The notes below the pieces were generated by a model. It had not been told where the DNA came from. It ran no database searches and worked only from the letters and a program-made list of their open reading frames with translations. A stretch of DNA of 64,000 bases from Adiantum capillus-veneris (taxonomy: Eukaryota; Streptophyta; Polypodiopsida; Polypodiales; Pteridaceae). The position numbers and the translations under genes were made by a program. Shown piece after piece: positions 31,691 to 44,340 of this stretch (positions are counted from its first letter, which is position 1; every line of letters begins with the position of its first letter). The DNA is taken from positions 76,746,872-76,810,871 of the forward strand of contig CM043953.1 in NCBI GenBank assembly GCA_014529385.2, read 5' to 3'.

Positions 31691-34510
31691 TGGCCATTGT
31701 TGGGTGAAGCCGGTGCAAACTAGGATGAAGTTTCCTGCTGCCGTGAGGAGAAGCAAATGTGGCGGACATCTAATGTGCAATAACCTTATGTGTCCCATTA
31801 GGTCACATAGTGGTGTAGCAAATGAGACAGCATGGACTGGAAAACTTTTACATGTTATCCCATCAGTTGGTATGAAAAGCAATGCAAATGGTTCTCTCAC
31901 TTGCTTCCATTGCGGTGAAGCACCGATAATGTTACAAGATTGCCCATGCTACGTATATTATGTGTTGACAGATAGCAATAAGACTTGTTTGTTCATTCAT
32001 CAAGGTACACACAATCATCCAGTGGCCAGAGGAGTGTTGAGATTTTCTATCATGAGAACACGTGAACTTGTGTCTCGTGTCATTTTAGAGGTACCAACAG
32101 TAGCACCGAGGCAAATGCAATTGAATCTTGCTAAGAAAATGGTAATGGGAGCTATCATACGAGAGGATGGCGGTGAATTAAATAGTACTGAGCTCTTATC
32201 AGTTTTGGAAGAGATGAGACCCTTGGTGCATATGCACAAGTTTATTTTGTAACTAGTTTGACTCGAAATGTATTTTTTGTTAATTTTTAGGCACTAACAC
32301 ATTTTGTTTTATGTAGATTTAAACAAATGATGAAGGAGGCAAGTGGTAGCAGAATTGGTATTGGTGTCAAGACACAACTACTAAAAGTAAAAGGCACTTG
32401 TGAATATCCTTTTTTTCACGGTATCTTATTTCCTGGTCAAAGTAGTGACCCAGATAGAAGATGTCATGTTTTCAAAATGTCAGCCACTGGACCTGGATCT
32501 AGAATTGAGCTAGTTAATTGAATGCGTCAAAATGGATCTGGTGATCTATGCAGGGGTTGGATTTGCTTTGATCATGTTCGACGAGTGTCTGGCTGGACAA
32601 CCATGGCAGCACATGTGTAAGATCCAACGTACGTTTGTGTGAATACAATCCATCAAGTCATTGTTTCTGAAAATAAGTTCGTCTTATATTATATTGCAGG
32701 ATCCAAGAGATGCAAACTATAGCACTATGCGAAATGAAAGAGGAGGACACAAAATCCCAATTCATGTTAAGGGAGATGATGAATGCAGTGATGTTGGATA
32801 ATGGGCATCCGCCAACAGATTTTTGAGGGTTCATGGATGATGAAGTTGCTGCAAACTGGAGAGCAGTTCGAACGGATTTTAATGGAGGACTGCAAAATGT
32901 GATGGATGGAAGATAGCACTCATGATTGTTTCACTGGGAACAAAGACTAAATATTCACACTAACCAATTTGTACACAAGAACTTTCAAGACGAACACAAG
33001 AGGCTTTGTGAAATGTGGCGTTGCGCTCGGAGTGAGGAAGAAGCTACAAGCATATATAGACGGATCTGTTCTTGGTGGGCTTCTGGCAAGATGTCGGATG
33101 TAAATATTCCCCAAATGGATTGCTGGATGAGTTGGTGGCATGTTCGCTACCCACGTTGGAGGAAGTTTCTTGTGAAAGTAAGTGTTGTCGGTGGTCAAAT
33201 TTTGAACCATTTTTTTAAGGCAATAATGACGGGATGTTTTTTTAGGATCCAGAGAACATTACATTCATTCCAACAACAAATTTATATGAGACAAAGCATG
33301 CCAGTTGGCTAGTTGGAGAAGGAAACAAACAAATTCTCAGTTTGTATGATGCAAGTGTTTCTGATCTAGCAAACTCTTTGTTGCAAAGTGTGAAGATGCT
33401 TGCATTTGTGGAAGGTAGATACCATGGGGTTGGACCTTCCGCTTAAAAACTAGCAAGACAAGTTTCACAAGGGCGTTCTCTAGCTGCTGCTACGCTTTCT
33501 CGAGAGGTGGATGAAGCGATCTGGGGGACCCCAATTTACCGACAACCTCATGTGGAAGGGGATAATATCACAGTAGCACAAAAGCAAAGAACAACTGGTC
33601 CTGTGACACAAGAGGAGGAAAATGCTTCCCATAGACCAGAGTATGTCACTCAAAACATACCAAGAAGGGTAAGACAGACGTCTCATTAACATCAACAATC
33701 ATGGAAGAATACAAAAATGAAGAGATGATTGTTGAAGAATCTGATATTCACAAAACAATGTAGGCAATTTGAAGAGTCCCTAAAGGTAGCAGAGTGCAAT
33801 GTCAAGGATGGTTGGGTGGTCAAGCTGGAAAATGCAAAAAGAATCTTAGAAATATTAGAATGGGTGTAGTAGCGCCATCATTTTGGGCATTGGAACTTGG
33901 GACAATGGAAATGAGGGAGAGCAAGGTCGAGGGTCAAAAGCTCAATACATGTGGTTTTGCAATGACAGTGTGGATCACAGATGGCAAATCTGCAACACAA
34001 TATCCCATTGTCCATGGTGAGTGCCAGACACATGGCCCATGGAAAAAGGGACAATTTGACTCCTACCAAAATGAAGATGCTAGAGGAAGGAGGATTTAAG
34101 GTTCAGAAACGGTTAGTGAATGAGCCATCAAACATGCATTATCGTCTAGGTGTCTCAGCCGCCACTGCAGCCAAACAAATTGACTCTGCAATATCTATGG
34201 AGTCTAAGATTGAGGAGCAGGTGGTAATCAAAGAAAAACAGCATGAGAGGTTTATGGTGGGGACTTCAAGTTCGCTCGTACGTGATGAGCTGTACGAAGT
34301 TCACATCGCCACAAACCCCATGTGTACATGTAAAGACTTTGCAGATCGAGCAGCACAAGGATGACCGTACCTAGCATGCAAGCACATCTACTATTTCTTC
34401 CTGCGTATCTTTGGGTTAGATGTAAGCCATAATATGCTCATCCATCAATGTAAGCTCACAAATGAGAACCTTGCATGCATGTTCAATGCGCGTCGCACCT
34501 TCTAGATTGT
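31691..34510 (+). pseudogene. Mutator-like/SWIM gene, 3' part (after the gypsy-1 insertion)
   Basis: The exon from 31691 reads through a zinc-binding style region with CGGHLMCNNLMC and QGTHNHPVARG, similar to the WRKY-GCM1-like fingers of Mutator-like transposases. Likely introns: 32249 to about 32316; 32617-32699; 33178-33245, all GT-AG. Exons then read GWICFDHVRRVSGWTTMA, DEVAANWRAVR, LCEMWRCARSEEEATSIYRR and MDCWMSWWHVRYPRWRKFLV. A SWIM zinc finger (CTC, 15 codons, then CKH) lies at 34323-34393 but is cut by a TGA where Trp is likely. Other in-frame stops are at 32519-32521 and 33444-33446. A Mutator-like transposase or a gene derived from one is the best reading. Confidence 0.65.
34323..34393 (+). 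other. SWIM zinc-finger motif with internal stop
   Basis: CTCKDFADRAAQG, stop, PYLACKHIYYF gives the CXCXnCXH order. SWIM fingers close many plant Mutator-like and FAR1-type proteins. Confidence 0.7.
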
Positions 34511-34902
34511 GGGAATTTCATGTCCTTCAGTCAAACTCCCCATTAAAGATCATTGCTTATCAAAAATTGTAACTTTATTGATTTTTGTAATTGTGTTGGT
34601 TCTCCTAGCTCATTTGTTGAGCATTTGATGGATATTTTGACAGCTAAGATCTTGGAATTGGCCTATTTTTGTTGCCCAATTTATGCTCATTGTTGTTTTT
34701 TATCAGTTTAACTCTTCATATTCTAAGTCTTGAGTTGTTTGATGGCCTTGGATTGTTGGTTGATCTTCACACTTCTACCTTAACTACTATCATTCCTTCA
34801 CCATATATATTGGAGTAGACCAATATACAAATGCAAGTTAGGGTTTGAAGAAAGTGGATAATGTAGAAAATATGTCTTGTGATTTGCTCCATCAACTTAA
34901 GG
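34511..34902. other. 3' flank of the Mutator-like gene
   Basis: AT-rich, with AATTGTAACTTTATTG-type sequence as in plant 3' untranslated regions. No terminal repeat was recognised. Confidence 0.35.
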
Positions 34903-35466
34903 CCACGAGTTGCGAAATGTTTTCTTTGTTGTCTTGCCACAAGAGTTATAGATCATTACTTAGTGGTAATACATGAGTACCTATTTAGCCAGGACAATCG
35001 AAAGAGCGGATAACATGCACATTAGTTGGATTTTGCAATGTAGTGCAAGATTGTTATTTTCTTGAGACAACAAATTAGCATGTGAAAAAATTAGCTAGAA
35101 TGATTCATCTCAAGTTTGATATTGAGAAATCAAAGTAGCTTTCATAGATTTTTTGACCCGATTTACTTATACCTAGTTTTAGAGCCACGAGTTGTAAACT
35201 ATTTTCTTTGTTGTCTTGGTGCCACAAGAGTTATAGATCATTACTTACTGGTAATACATGAGTACCTCTTAAGCCAGGACAATCGAAAGAGCGGATAACA
35301 TGCACATTAGTTGGATTTTACAATGTAGTGCAAGATTGTTATTTTCTTGAGACAGCAAATTAGCACGTGAAAAAATTAGCAAGAATGATTCTCTCAAGTC
35401 CGTTATTGAGAAAGTAAAATAGGTTTCATAGATTTTTTGACCCTACTTACTTATACCTAGTTTTAC
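34903..35466. repeat. 282-bp tandem duplication
   Basis: Copy 34903-35184 and copy 35185-35466 both begin CCACGAGTTG and end in CTTATACCTAGTTTTA. They share long identical runs such as AGCCAGGACAATCGAAAGAG. Divergence is a few percent. Non-coding. Confidence 0.9.
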
Positions 35467-35750
35467 CAATGCAATTCACATACACACAGAAAAGCTTCCT
35501 CGTCACATATCAAACAAAGGAATAGTAGATGGTGCACTTCAAAGAAACAAAGACACGATGATGGGGTTGTAGGAGGAACAACTTTCCACCATGGCAGAAA
35601 AATGAGGACACACAGGTTGGTACCTATGGCATATTGAACTAAGGAGCGATTTTTTGAAAGATCTTTGCAAGTGATAATTTTTTAACTAGTTATTTTGATT
35701 GGAAGTAAGCTTTAAGAGTGAGCTTTTTTGGTTGAGAGCGAGCTTGGTAG
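35467..35750. other. short spacer before a gypsy fragment
   Basis: No feature that I can support. Confidence 0.3.
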
Positions 35751-37560
35751 GTGAGATATTTTAGAGAAGAACAGACACACAACACAAGAAAACTAAAAAG
35801 CTCACTGCACAGCTTGCTCGTACAACTCGCTCCAAAACTGCACTCGTGGTTCATCATTCTTTTGGAATTTGATTTTACTGTAGTTGTAGAAAATGGAACT
35901 ACTCATCAAAGAGCAGATCATTTGTCTAGGATTGTTTCAGGAGAACCACCTAAAGGAGTAGACGATGATCTACCATATGCATATTTGTTCTCCGTGGAAA
36001 TAATACCTCGATGGTCGGAAAATATGGTATCATTGATGACCATAGCTCAAGTGGATTCACAAATACCACTTCCTATTACAATTGGATTTGTTGAGCAATC
36101 AACTATGTATCAACTACTAGCTGGTAGGCTATACAAGAGAAACCAAGATGGAATATTGCTCTTATGCATTAATCTTCAAGAGAAAACCCATTGCCTAAGT
36201 CAAGCACATATTACCATAGTAGGACTTTGCGGAAGACCAAACTATGCAAAGGATCTTGAGACTTGGAGTATTTTTGCCAACTATAAGAAGTGATGTTCAC
36301 TCTTTTGTAAAGGATTGTCCTCAATGTCAAAAACACACACCCATACCCATGTAACATTGTTTCAAATGTCACATGTTCCTAACTGGAGTAACTATCTAGT
36401 CACTTACTTATCGAGCCAAACATTCCCTGAGGATATAAGTAAACGCCATCAAAGAGAAATTGAAACGATGCAAGAGACTATGCTCTTATTGGAAACCAAT
36501 TGTATCACAGAGGTAAGGATCAACATTTGCATCTTTGTGCATATGAAGACTAATATATTCCTATTATAGAACAAGCACATGTTGGATTAGTTGGAGGTCA
36601 CTTTTCTAGTGAGACCACCATATGAGCAATCTTAACGGCAGGCATATGTTGGCCAACACTTTTTGCAAATGCCAAAGAATATGTTCGGAGATGTGATGCT
36701 TGTCAACGAGCAAAAATGCCAACATGTGTAGATAGCATGCCCTTAAGACCAATGGTGGGAGCTAGAGCTTTTGCAAAATGGGGTATAGACTTTATTGGGC
36801 CAATACAACCACCTGCTTATACAACCCAAGCTCAATATATTATTGTAGCTATGGACTATTTGACTAAGTGGGCCGAGGTTAAAAGCAACTCAAAAGAATG
36901 ATGCTAGAACCACTGCCACATTCTTATATGAGTATGTATTCACAAGGTATGGACTACCAATAGAAATTGTCAGTGATAGAGAAACTCACTTCCTTAATGA
37001 GGTAATCGAGTATCTGCTTCATGAATTTATGGTCATCCATAACAAATCAACTCTCTATCACCCACAAGCAAACGGACAAGCTGAGTATACGAATAAAATT
37101 CTTAGCTCGGTGTTGACTAAAGTGGTTAGTTCAAGAAGGATAGTTTGAGAAATGAATCTACATGCTTCTCTATGGGCTTATCAAGTTTCATTCAAAACAG
37201 CTTTTAATGCTACACCCTTTAACCTTGTTTATGGTCTTGATGCCATATTGCCAATAGAATTTCTATTGCCCACACTAAGGGTAGCTAAGGATCTTGAGTG
37301 GACTGGACATGAATTGTCAAAAAGACTTGAAGATTTAGAGAAGCTAGACGAGAAAATGCTAACTTTTGTAGCTCATATCCATGCACAAAAGTGGAAACAA
37401 AAATAGTTTTTTGATTCCCATCTAGTTACAAAAATCTTCAAAAAAGGGGACTTAGTTTTAGTCTATTCCCTTAAGCAACACATTCTCAAGTTTAAGAAAA
37501 ACCAAAACGGACCATTTATATGTATCTCCAAGTGGAGCAGTTAAGTTGTCCACCCTATAT
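35751..37560 (+). pseudogene. Tat-like gypsy RNase H end and integrase, decayed
   Basis: The first piece (35751-36293) contains FIILLEFDFTVVVENGTTHQ and RADHLSRI, the closing motif of gypsy RNase H. The integrase zinc region is read at about 36560-36720 with HVGLVGGH and CDACQRAKMP. The core follows with WGIDFIGP (36780), IVAMDYLTKWAEV, then in other frames IVSDRETHF (about 36967) and HPQANGQAEYTNKIL (about 37060). The next piece (37152-37406) has FNLVYGLDAILPIE. Stops at 36626-36628 and 36899-36901 and several shifts disable it. It lacks reverse transcriptase, so only the 3' half of an element is present. Confidence 0.8.
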
Positions 37561-38231
37561 GGTGAACCAATGGCTAATTGGATTAGTGGATGTCGTTTAA
37601 AGAAGTACAATTTGTTGCTAACCAATGAATTGATAGAAAGAATGCATGCAGCCAAGCAAAGGAATAGAAAACGACAGCAGGTTATTGATGAAGCCCAAGA
37701 GGAAGCTCGGATTTGGGTACTCAAAAGGAAAGCTGCTCTCAAGAATCAACAAATACCTATTCCCATCAACACACCGGAAATAGATGACCGACAATGGGAA
37801 TTGCAGAATGATGCAGTGTCAATGGATGATGAATGGTTAGATGGAATGGACCTTCGCATCAAAGTACAACTCAACAACCATAGCACAAATGCATTTCTCG
37901 ATACAAGAGGTAGAGTCAATGAAAGCAGTTATTCCACGTACAAGAAAGCAATGAGTTAGTCCTTGATAGCAATAATAGCGACTATTAAAGAATGCAACAA
38001 GAAATCCAACACCAACATTGAGAGTAGTCAACTTGAACGTGATAGTAAATGGATGTTTATGTCCTCATCAGTTTGTGCTTACGAGATGAACACATGAATG
38101 AGACAATGATTCTTGGAATTCCATGGGTGCGGACATACAAGGCAGTACCAGATTGGGATACCAATCAGCTCAAGCTATCACCTAAAGGCGGACAGCTCAT
38201 TGTTCCAATTGCACCAAGCAAGGAGGAATGA
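37546..38231 (+). pseudogene. integrase C-terminus fused to a second, post-integrase retropepsin-like domain
   Basis: The frame 37546-37959 begins with LYGEPMANWISGCRLKKYN, which is the usual end of Tat/Athila-type integrases. It then runs through a charged linker into KVQLNNHSTNAFLDTRGRVN, which matches the N-terminal half of a retropepsin, with DTR in place of DTG. After a stop and frame changes, 38049-38231 reads ETMILGIPWVRTYKAVPDWD, the ILG half of the same fold. A protease after integrase is not the normal gypsy order. Fold assignment is from motifs only. Confidence 0.55.
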
Positions 38232-38908
38232 AAAGGCAATTACCATCAGAGCAAACCACAAAGTAATCAACCTTCTCCATCCTATCGACAAGAAAATGCT
38301 ACAAGTATCACGCAAGGAGTCAAGCAAATTTGGGTACCAAAAGCACAGCTTAAGGACAAGCCGATTCAAATCTAGGTGCCCAAAACAAGATCGACAATAC
38401 CAAAGATGATTCCAATGGTCAAAACACAGAGACGCGTATCTCCGAGCAAGGAACCTAACATGAAATGGATTTGGAAGAAAAAAGAGCACTTATCTTCTTT
38501 GGAAACTGGAAAATAAATCAAGCAATGGAAAATTAAGTCTCAGAAACCTCAACCACACCATTCTGACCAAGACAAACCAAGACAACAGTCATTCTTGATA
38601 CCAAAATCTCAGGAAATCAGCGTGCTAAAGCATCCTGATGGAACAATCAAGCAAATAGCACACAGGCTACAAAATTTGCTCTTTGGAAGACAGCATCAGC
38701 AAGCCTCGACATCAGAAACCCTTGAGTTAATCACTCAAGACCCAACTCTTGCACATCATAATGGTTTGAACTGCATTAATCTTAAAAGCATGATAGAGCC
38801 AACCAAGGCTATGCATAGACACGATTGTTCAACCCATGCAAACAGTCGTCCCGGAGTACGCCATCGAGGAGGGGTGGAAGAGTACTAAGTAATTAAGGGC
38901 AATGTTTG
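38232..38908 (+). pseudogene. basic C-terminal tail of the Tat-like element
   Basis: Pieces such as 38595-38888 are Gln- and His-rich without a known domain. They continue from the protease-like segment and stop just before a polypurine tract, so they are likely the last coding part of the element. Confidence 0.4.
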
Positions 38909-38925
38909 AAGAGGGAGGAAAAAAG
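38909..38925 (+). promoter_or_regulatory. candidate polypurine tract
   Basis: AAGAGGGAGGAAAAAAG is 17 purines in a row, followed by TT and TGATGG. That fits a 3' LTR beginning at 38928. No matching 5' LTR border was found. Confidence 0.5.
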
Positions 38926-40152
38926 TTTGATGGTAACGTGTGATTTTTTTCAAAATTACCTAATAATGCCCTTATAAATCATCAACAAGGGAGATTTAAC
39001 GGATAATATCTCCTTGATGAGTGTAAATTGTGTATATACTATCAGAAAATCATCAAAAAATAGTCCTTTTTTGTTGTTTTTCATCATTTTTCTCAATATT
39101 GAGACTTAAAAATAGAGAAATCCAACAGAAAACAATAAATCTGTGTTTTTCAATGGATTTTCTTAATTATTGGATTTTCACTTTGCTTTTTTAGCGCATT
39201 TTGTTATTTTTATTTATTTTTCCAATAAACAGGTCAAAAATTAATAATAAATAGCAAAGGAGCTCATATGGAAAAATTGAGGACACATTGGTGATAAAAA
39301 AGACAAAGCAAACAAGCACAAAAAAATTCAATCAAATCGGCAGATGGAAGCTGGAAGCCTAAATTAGGCGGCCACAGAATGAGCTACAGGAATTCGATTG
39401 GGAAAATTTTTGAGTCTAACATAGATTTCACGGCCTAGTAGGATTAACAGGGGAATCTGGGAAAAAATGGTTCAAGAATTCCGAGTATAGATACCCAAGG
39501 TAGGCTAAAATCACCTCATTTCCACTTGTTGCCTTTGGAGAGAGAGCCTTTCGACCCTCTTCACGCGTATTTCTCGGAGTCCACAGTAACCTGTTTCCAG
39601 CATCATCTCGCACGAGACATATGGGTAAGTTCTATACTTATCAATGATCCATTTTGTACAACCGGTAGCTAGTCTAAACCCCTAGAAAAAACCCTAGAAT
39701 CCGGGCAGTACACGAAGACCCACGACCAAAAATCTACCATAGCGGCATGTTAGCTCAACCAAATTGGATAAAATTTGAAATGTAGCATGCCCCAACATAT
39801 TAGAACACTTCTATAGCAATAGTTGACCATTCGGCAAGGGTCGAGGGGTCCCAGGTAGAAAAGCTAGGTTTTTGGCAGATGCTAGAATTGGATTCTGACT
39901 CCACAGACAGCTTACGGGCCAAAATTGGATGAGTTGCTTCATGACTATGTTGCAGACAAGTCCATAGCCTCAAAAATGACTAACCAACTCTAAGGCCATG
40001 TAGTCACAAAAATCAAAAAATTTAGAGTCGACAAAGCACGAAGTGATGCCGGCAAGACTAAAGTTTATCAAATCCAATTTAGGACTTGTTTTAGGTGTAT
40101 AGAATGTGTTTAAGTCAAACTTTTTACAAGTTTTGCAAGAAAATGTTGAGCT

Positions 40153-40174
40153 ATAAATAATTGTGATTATTTAC
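40153..40174. repeat. 22-bp palindrome, copy 3
   Basis: Decayed left half, good right half (GATTATTTAC). Confidence 0.7.
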
Positions 40175-40436
40175 TTTTGCACTATTTTGGCTTGAAAATT
40201 GTATCATCGCCTCACCTATCACTTGTACACACCTATTACATGCCAAATTTCAAGTATGAGCCAAAATGATCAAATATAACTTGGAAAATTGCCAAAAAAT
40301 GCAAAGAAGTCCTTGCAAGCCAGATTCTGAGTTATGACCCACATTTTTTTATCCAAATCACCTCATATCACATACACATGGTCTATACTATTCCTAGAAC
40401 CGAGTTGTACCAAAAAATGTTCATTGTGATGAAAAA

Positions 40437-40458
40437 GTTAATAATCGCGATTATTTAC
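40437..40458. repeat. 22-bp palindrome, copy 4
   Basis: Contains the perfect core AATAATCGCGATTATT. Confidence 0.8.
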
Positions 40459-40727
40459 TTTTTGGCGAAGATGGGGAAAATTTGCAACTGTGCCATCATA
40501 GATCCAAAGTACATGATGTCCTAAGCCCACAAGCCAAGTTTGAACAAATTTGGAGCTCAAAATTTCAAAATTTCTTATATCTACTATTTCAGAGACCTAA
40601 AGCCTAAATCTGGGCCCATTTTCACCTTGTACATCCAAATGTGCCCATAATTCACTCACAGTATCTAATTGGTATACTTCAAGCCTGTAATGCCAAGATT
40701 GAAAAATATTGACAAAATTACTCAGCT

Positions 40728-40749
40728 GTAAATAATCACGATTATTTAC
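40728..40749. repeat. 22-bp palindrome, copy 5
   Basis: Matches the consensus except CAC for CGC in the centre. Confidence 0.8.
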
Positions 40750-40934
40750 TTTTGTTGCTTTTTTTTTTACTTCAAAATTTCGCTCTTTACATGTTTTTAT
40801 GCATCTATGCATGTTCAAAAATTGATTTGAAGCAAATTGGACTCAATTTGTCAGCATTTCAGATTAAAAGGACATTTCAGAGAAGAATCTGCCAAATTTG
40901 CTAACTTTGACACCCTATTCAAATAACAGGAGCC

Positions 40935-42700
40935 ATGCAAGCCGCAAAGAGGGCCAAGAAGAAGCTCTCGCAAAAGGAGAAGCTGCAAGAGCTACCACCA
41001 TACCAACTGGACCCCAATTCAGTCAAGACTTCCAAAGCGACCTACCTGTCAAAGGAACAACTTGAAGAGCATAACACCACAGTGTTCACAGGTAGATTTA
41101 AGAGCGAAGAAGGACATCAGGTAGAATTGCAACTATATGATGTTGCAGCAAAGCCCGAGACTAAAGAAGCCAACAAAAGGCTTGGTCTTAGAGAGTTTTA
41201 TGAACATGAGCCATGTGGAGTGGAGTCTAAAAAATCTTATGAGCTCTTGTCCACGATCAAAGAAGATAAAACCGCTTAAATATTTGACCAGCAAGGGAAC
41301 AATGTCGAAGTGGTGACTACCAAAGTGATAGTGGTAAAAGCTCTCAAACTGCCAACCGAAGGAATGACAATGAGGGCAAGAGATAGAAAGACGGCAGAAA
41401 CCTTCACCAAAGAAACCGCCGCTACCACATTTGCCAACCTCATCCAAAAACAGGTGGAAGAGCCCGCAAGATTGTACCACCAACACTTCCACTTCCTCGC
41501 CAAAAGATCGCCAAGGTATACAACACCCAATCATGCGGTTGCCACAACCTTTACACAAGTTCTCAGACCAAAAACCATGCAACCAATTGACCATGCACAG
41601 TACGTGTTGTGCACATTGAAGGGGACAAAGAAAGAGGGAAAAATAACATATCTAGGAGCACCAGAGGTTCTAACCAAAATTGCCTACCATGCTATCGGCA
41701 TGGCCGACAACTTGCCACTGCCCCAGATCAGAACACTTGGATAGTGTCACCGCAATCTACCCCTCGAGCTACAAGATCTACCAAGAGAACATACAAGTCA
41801 GATGAAGAGTCTGGTGAGAGCTCGCCAGAACAGCATAGCAGTGAAAGCTCTGATAATGAGGAAACAAGAGCACGAATCGAAAAAATGAAGAGAAAAGCCG
41901 TGGCAGCACACCAGGAGAAACTGGTACAGAAACAAGCCAGCTTTGAAAGAGAAAAGCACTCTTACAAATGCAGCCACCAAGCACAAGGCAAGGACTCAGC
42001 AAAGTGGGTACCCATTGAACTCAAAGGGCCAAGAACAAAGCACCATGCCAGGAAACAAACCGAAGACCCCACCGAGTTACTAGAAAACATGAATCAGAAA
42101 TCAGAAGCTTTGAAGATGAAAGAAGCCCAAGAAGTAGAATGGAAAGCTAAAGAGGTAGCGGAGTAGCAAAAGCAAGCAGAGGAAGCAACTGCACAAGGAG
42201 AAGCACAGCATGATCAAGGTGATATGTCTCCCCGACCTTCTTCACCTACTTCAGAACAACATGATCACCCCATGCCAACTCCACCACATCACCAGTAGAT
42301 AAAGCCACCGAACCTGAGCCCACGAAGGAGACAGAACGTGAACAAAGAGAAGAAGTTGAATCTGCATAACATGTAGCTACAACACAAGAGCAACACAAAG
42401 AGCAACATCCAGAGCCAAAAAGGGCAGCAAGTTATGAACCAGAGGACACCACAAAGTTTAATCAAACAAAAGAACAAGATTCCGAAGAAACCCCTTCTAC
42501 CTCTACACAACAGCAAAAGGCCGAGGCATCCACGAAGCTCTAGGATGACATAACAGAAGAAGATCAGCCACAGCCCCAAGGGCAAGAACAACTAGCCACC
42601 ATTACGCAACAGAAAGAGACACAAGAGAATACTGAGACATCTAGGTAGCTAGCAAGAAATGAAGACTGGAAATCAAATAATGAAGTAATCGTGCAAGTCA
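40935..42700 (+). pseudogene. ORF1 of a retroelement, unknown fold, decayed
   Basis: Frame 40935-41744 (one stop at 41277-41279) starts MQAAKRAKKKLSQKEKLQEL. It shifts near 41720 into a frame rich in Glu, Lys, Gln and Ser to 42166 (YKSDEESGESSPEQHSSESS, then a likely coiled coil KMKRKAVAAHQEKLVQ). After 42166 remains of a Gln/Pro-rich tail continue with many stops. I recognise no known domain. Its place directly after the palindrome-bearing leader suggests the first ORF of a Tat-like element that was later truncated by gypsy-2 at 42774. Confidence 0.45.
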
Positions 42701-43424
42701 ACGAGTAAGCACTTAGCCGTAGAGCAGAGAGGCTAAAGAACTAGAGATGGTGATTGACGCAGTCCAAGGGCAGTGTAAGGTCTCTGACCCGATCACAAGA
42801 GCACCCTTGTACCACCAAATGAATACAATGGAATAAGTTACTATTTTTAGCAGTTTTCTAGATTCTATCAGTGCCATGATGTTTAGAATGTTATAAAGCT
42901 TCAAAATGTGAATTAAAATAATTTTTGTGAAAATTTTCTAAAAATAGTAAGTTTTTGGTCACCCGGACCGTCCAGTCTCGACCGTCTCGAAAATATGCAC
43001 CCGTACCCCGAATTTGAAAAAAATGCATTTCGGACCCCGAGGGAGCTGCTAAATATGGCAGGTACTCAGACCCGTACGTCTTAGTTAGAGCTTAGTATAG
43101 CAATTTACGGCATCAAAATCCGACTCGTATGGCCCGTTTTAGCCTAAAACCAATTTTTCACAAAATTGTCCGGGAGGCACCGGGGGCCCGAGGCTGTGTA
43201 GGAACAGGTCCCAGCCCACTCCAGACCTGCTTTAGCAGCTAGGGGGCGCCCTCTTGCTTTGTGGGAGTCTTGGGGAAGCTGCCAAGCCTGCAACTCAGTG
43301 TGAGAGTCAGTTTACTGAGCCAACTGGACACTTGGTGGATAGGCAACTGGACTTGCCATGCAAGGACTGAGTGCTCATCCAGACGCAATTAGCAACACAA
43401 ATCGATTTTCAGCCTGTAGTAGCC

Positions 43425-43432
43425 TATTTAAA
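43425..43432 (+). promoter_or_regulatory. TATA-like box of the gypsy-2 LTR
   Basis: TATTTAAA followed by GGCCTACACAC. The same sequence is in the right LTR near 51330. Confidence 0.5.
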
Positions 43433-44340
43433 GGCCTACACACATACACACACAGAAATATATGCTCACACACACACATTGCATACTCACACACCTACAC
43501 ACTGGGAAGGTGCTGCCGGCACACACACAGCTTTTGAAGGAGAAGCAAGGAGGGAGGTGCTGCCGAAATTCCCATCTCGAGGATTCATTGCATCAGAAAT
43601 TTAAGAGGATTCTCAGCCCCTAATCACGGTAATTATGGTTTAATTACTGCTCTTCTTAATCTCATCATTACCCACTCATAATTCTTGTCTACTATACCTA
43701 CTTTTAGCTATAATTCTCTATAGCTGCTCTCTAAGTTTTCATAGCTATACTTCATTACATAATTATCATTCATTTAGTTAATTTATTCAGCCATTCATCA
43801 TCCTTAATCAAGGATTAATGCATGATTAGGAAAGATTCTCTCTCTACGCGGTATAGTCAATAAATTGTCAGCTAGTAATAGTGTAGATTTGTCAGAATTC
43901 AATCTTTCACTACTCAATAGAGTTGTAATTAAATTATACTTAATCTTCTCCCACATTAGATGCGATTAAGGCTGAAAATTAATCCGTCATTAGTCCAATA
44001 AGAAGAAGGTTTTTCCATCACACATACCTGCGGTCACTCTGCACCTTCATATTGCTCTAGGAAAATGAATGAGCTTGCTTACTTCATATCTTTCGTGAAT
44101 CAATTAGAGAAAAAATCTGAATTTCTTAATCATCTAAGCCAAGTAATTAACCTTAGAGTCGTTTCCCATAGGGTGGATACAGAATTACCCTTAAAAATTG
44201 CTAGGGCAAAAAGGGAAAAATCTAACCTCGTGCATAAGGAGGAGTCTTTAAATAAATCTAATCTACCGATTGGTTTGTCATGTTACTCTCGGACCTTAGC
44301 TCTTTTTTCTTCAAGTCTATCATTTAAGTAGTGAGAAAAA

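Larger units (their letters stand above)
38928..40934 (+). other. LTR/leader-like region with three spaced palindromes
   Basis: AT-rich non-coding DNA between a pol tail and the next ORF. Palindromes at 40153-40174, 40437-40458 and 40728-40749 are 284 and 291 bases apart, as in 4441/4734. The surrounding text (phrases like CCAAATTTGG, AAACTTG, AAAATTGCC) resembles the 4200-5300 region. Read as LTR and 5' leader of the same family; the exact LTR end and primer site are not visible. Confidence 0.5.
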
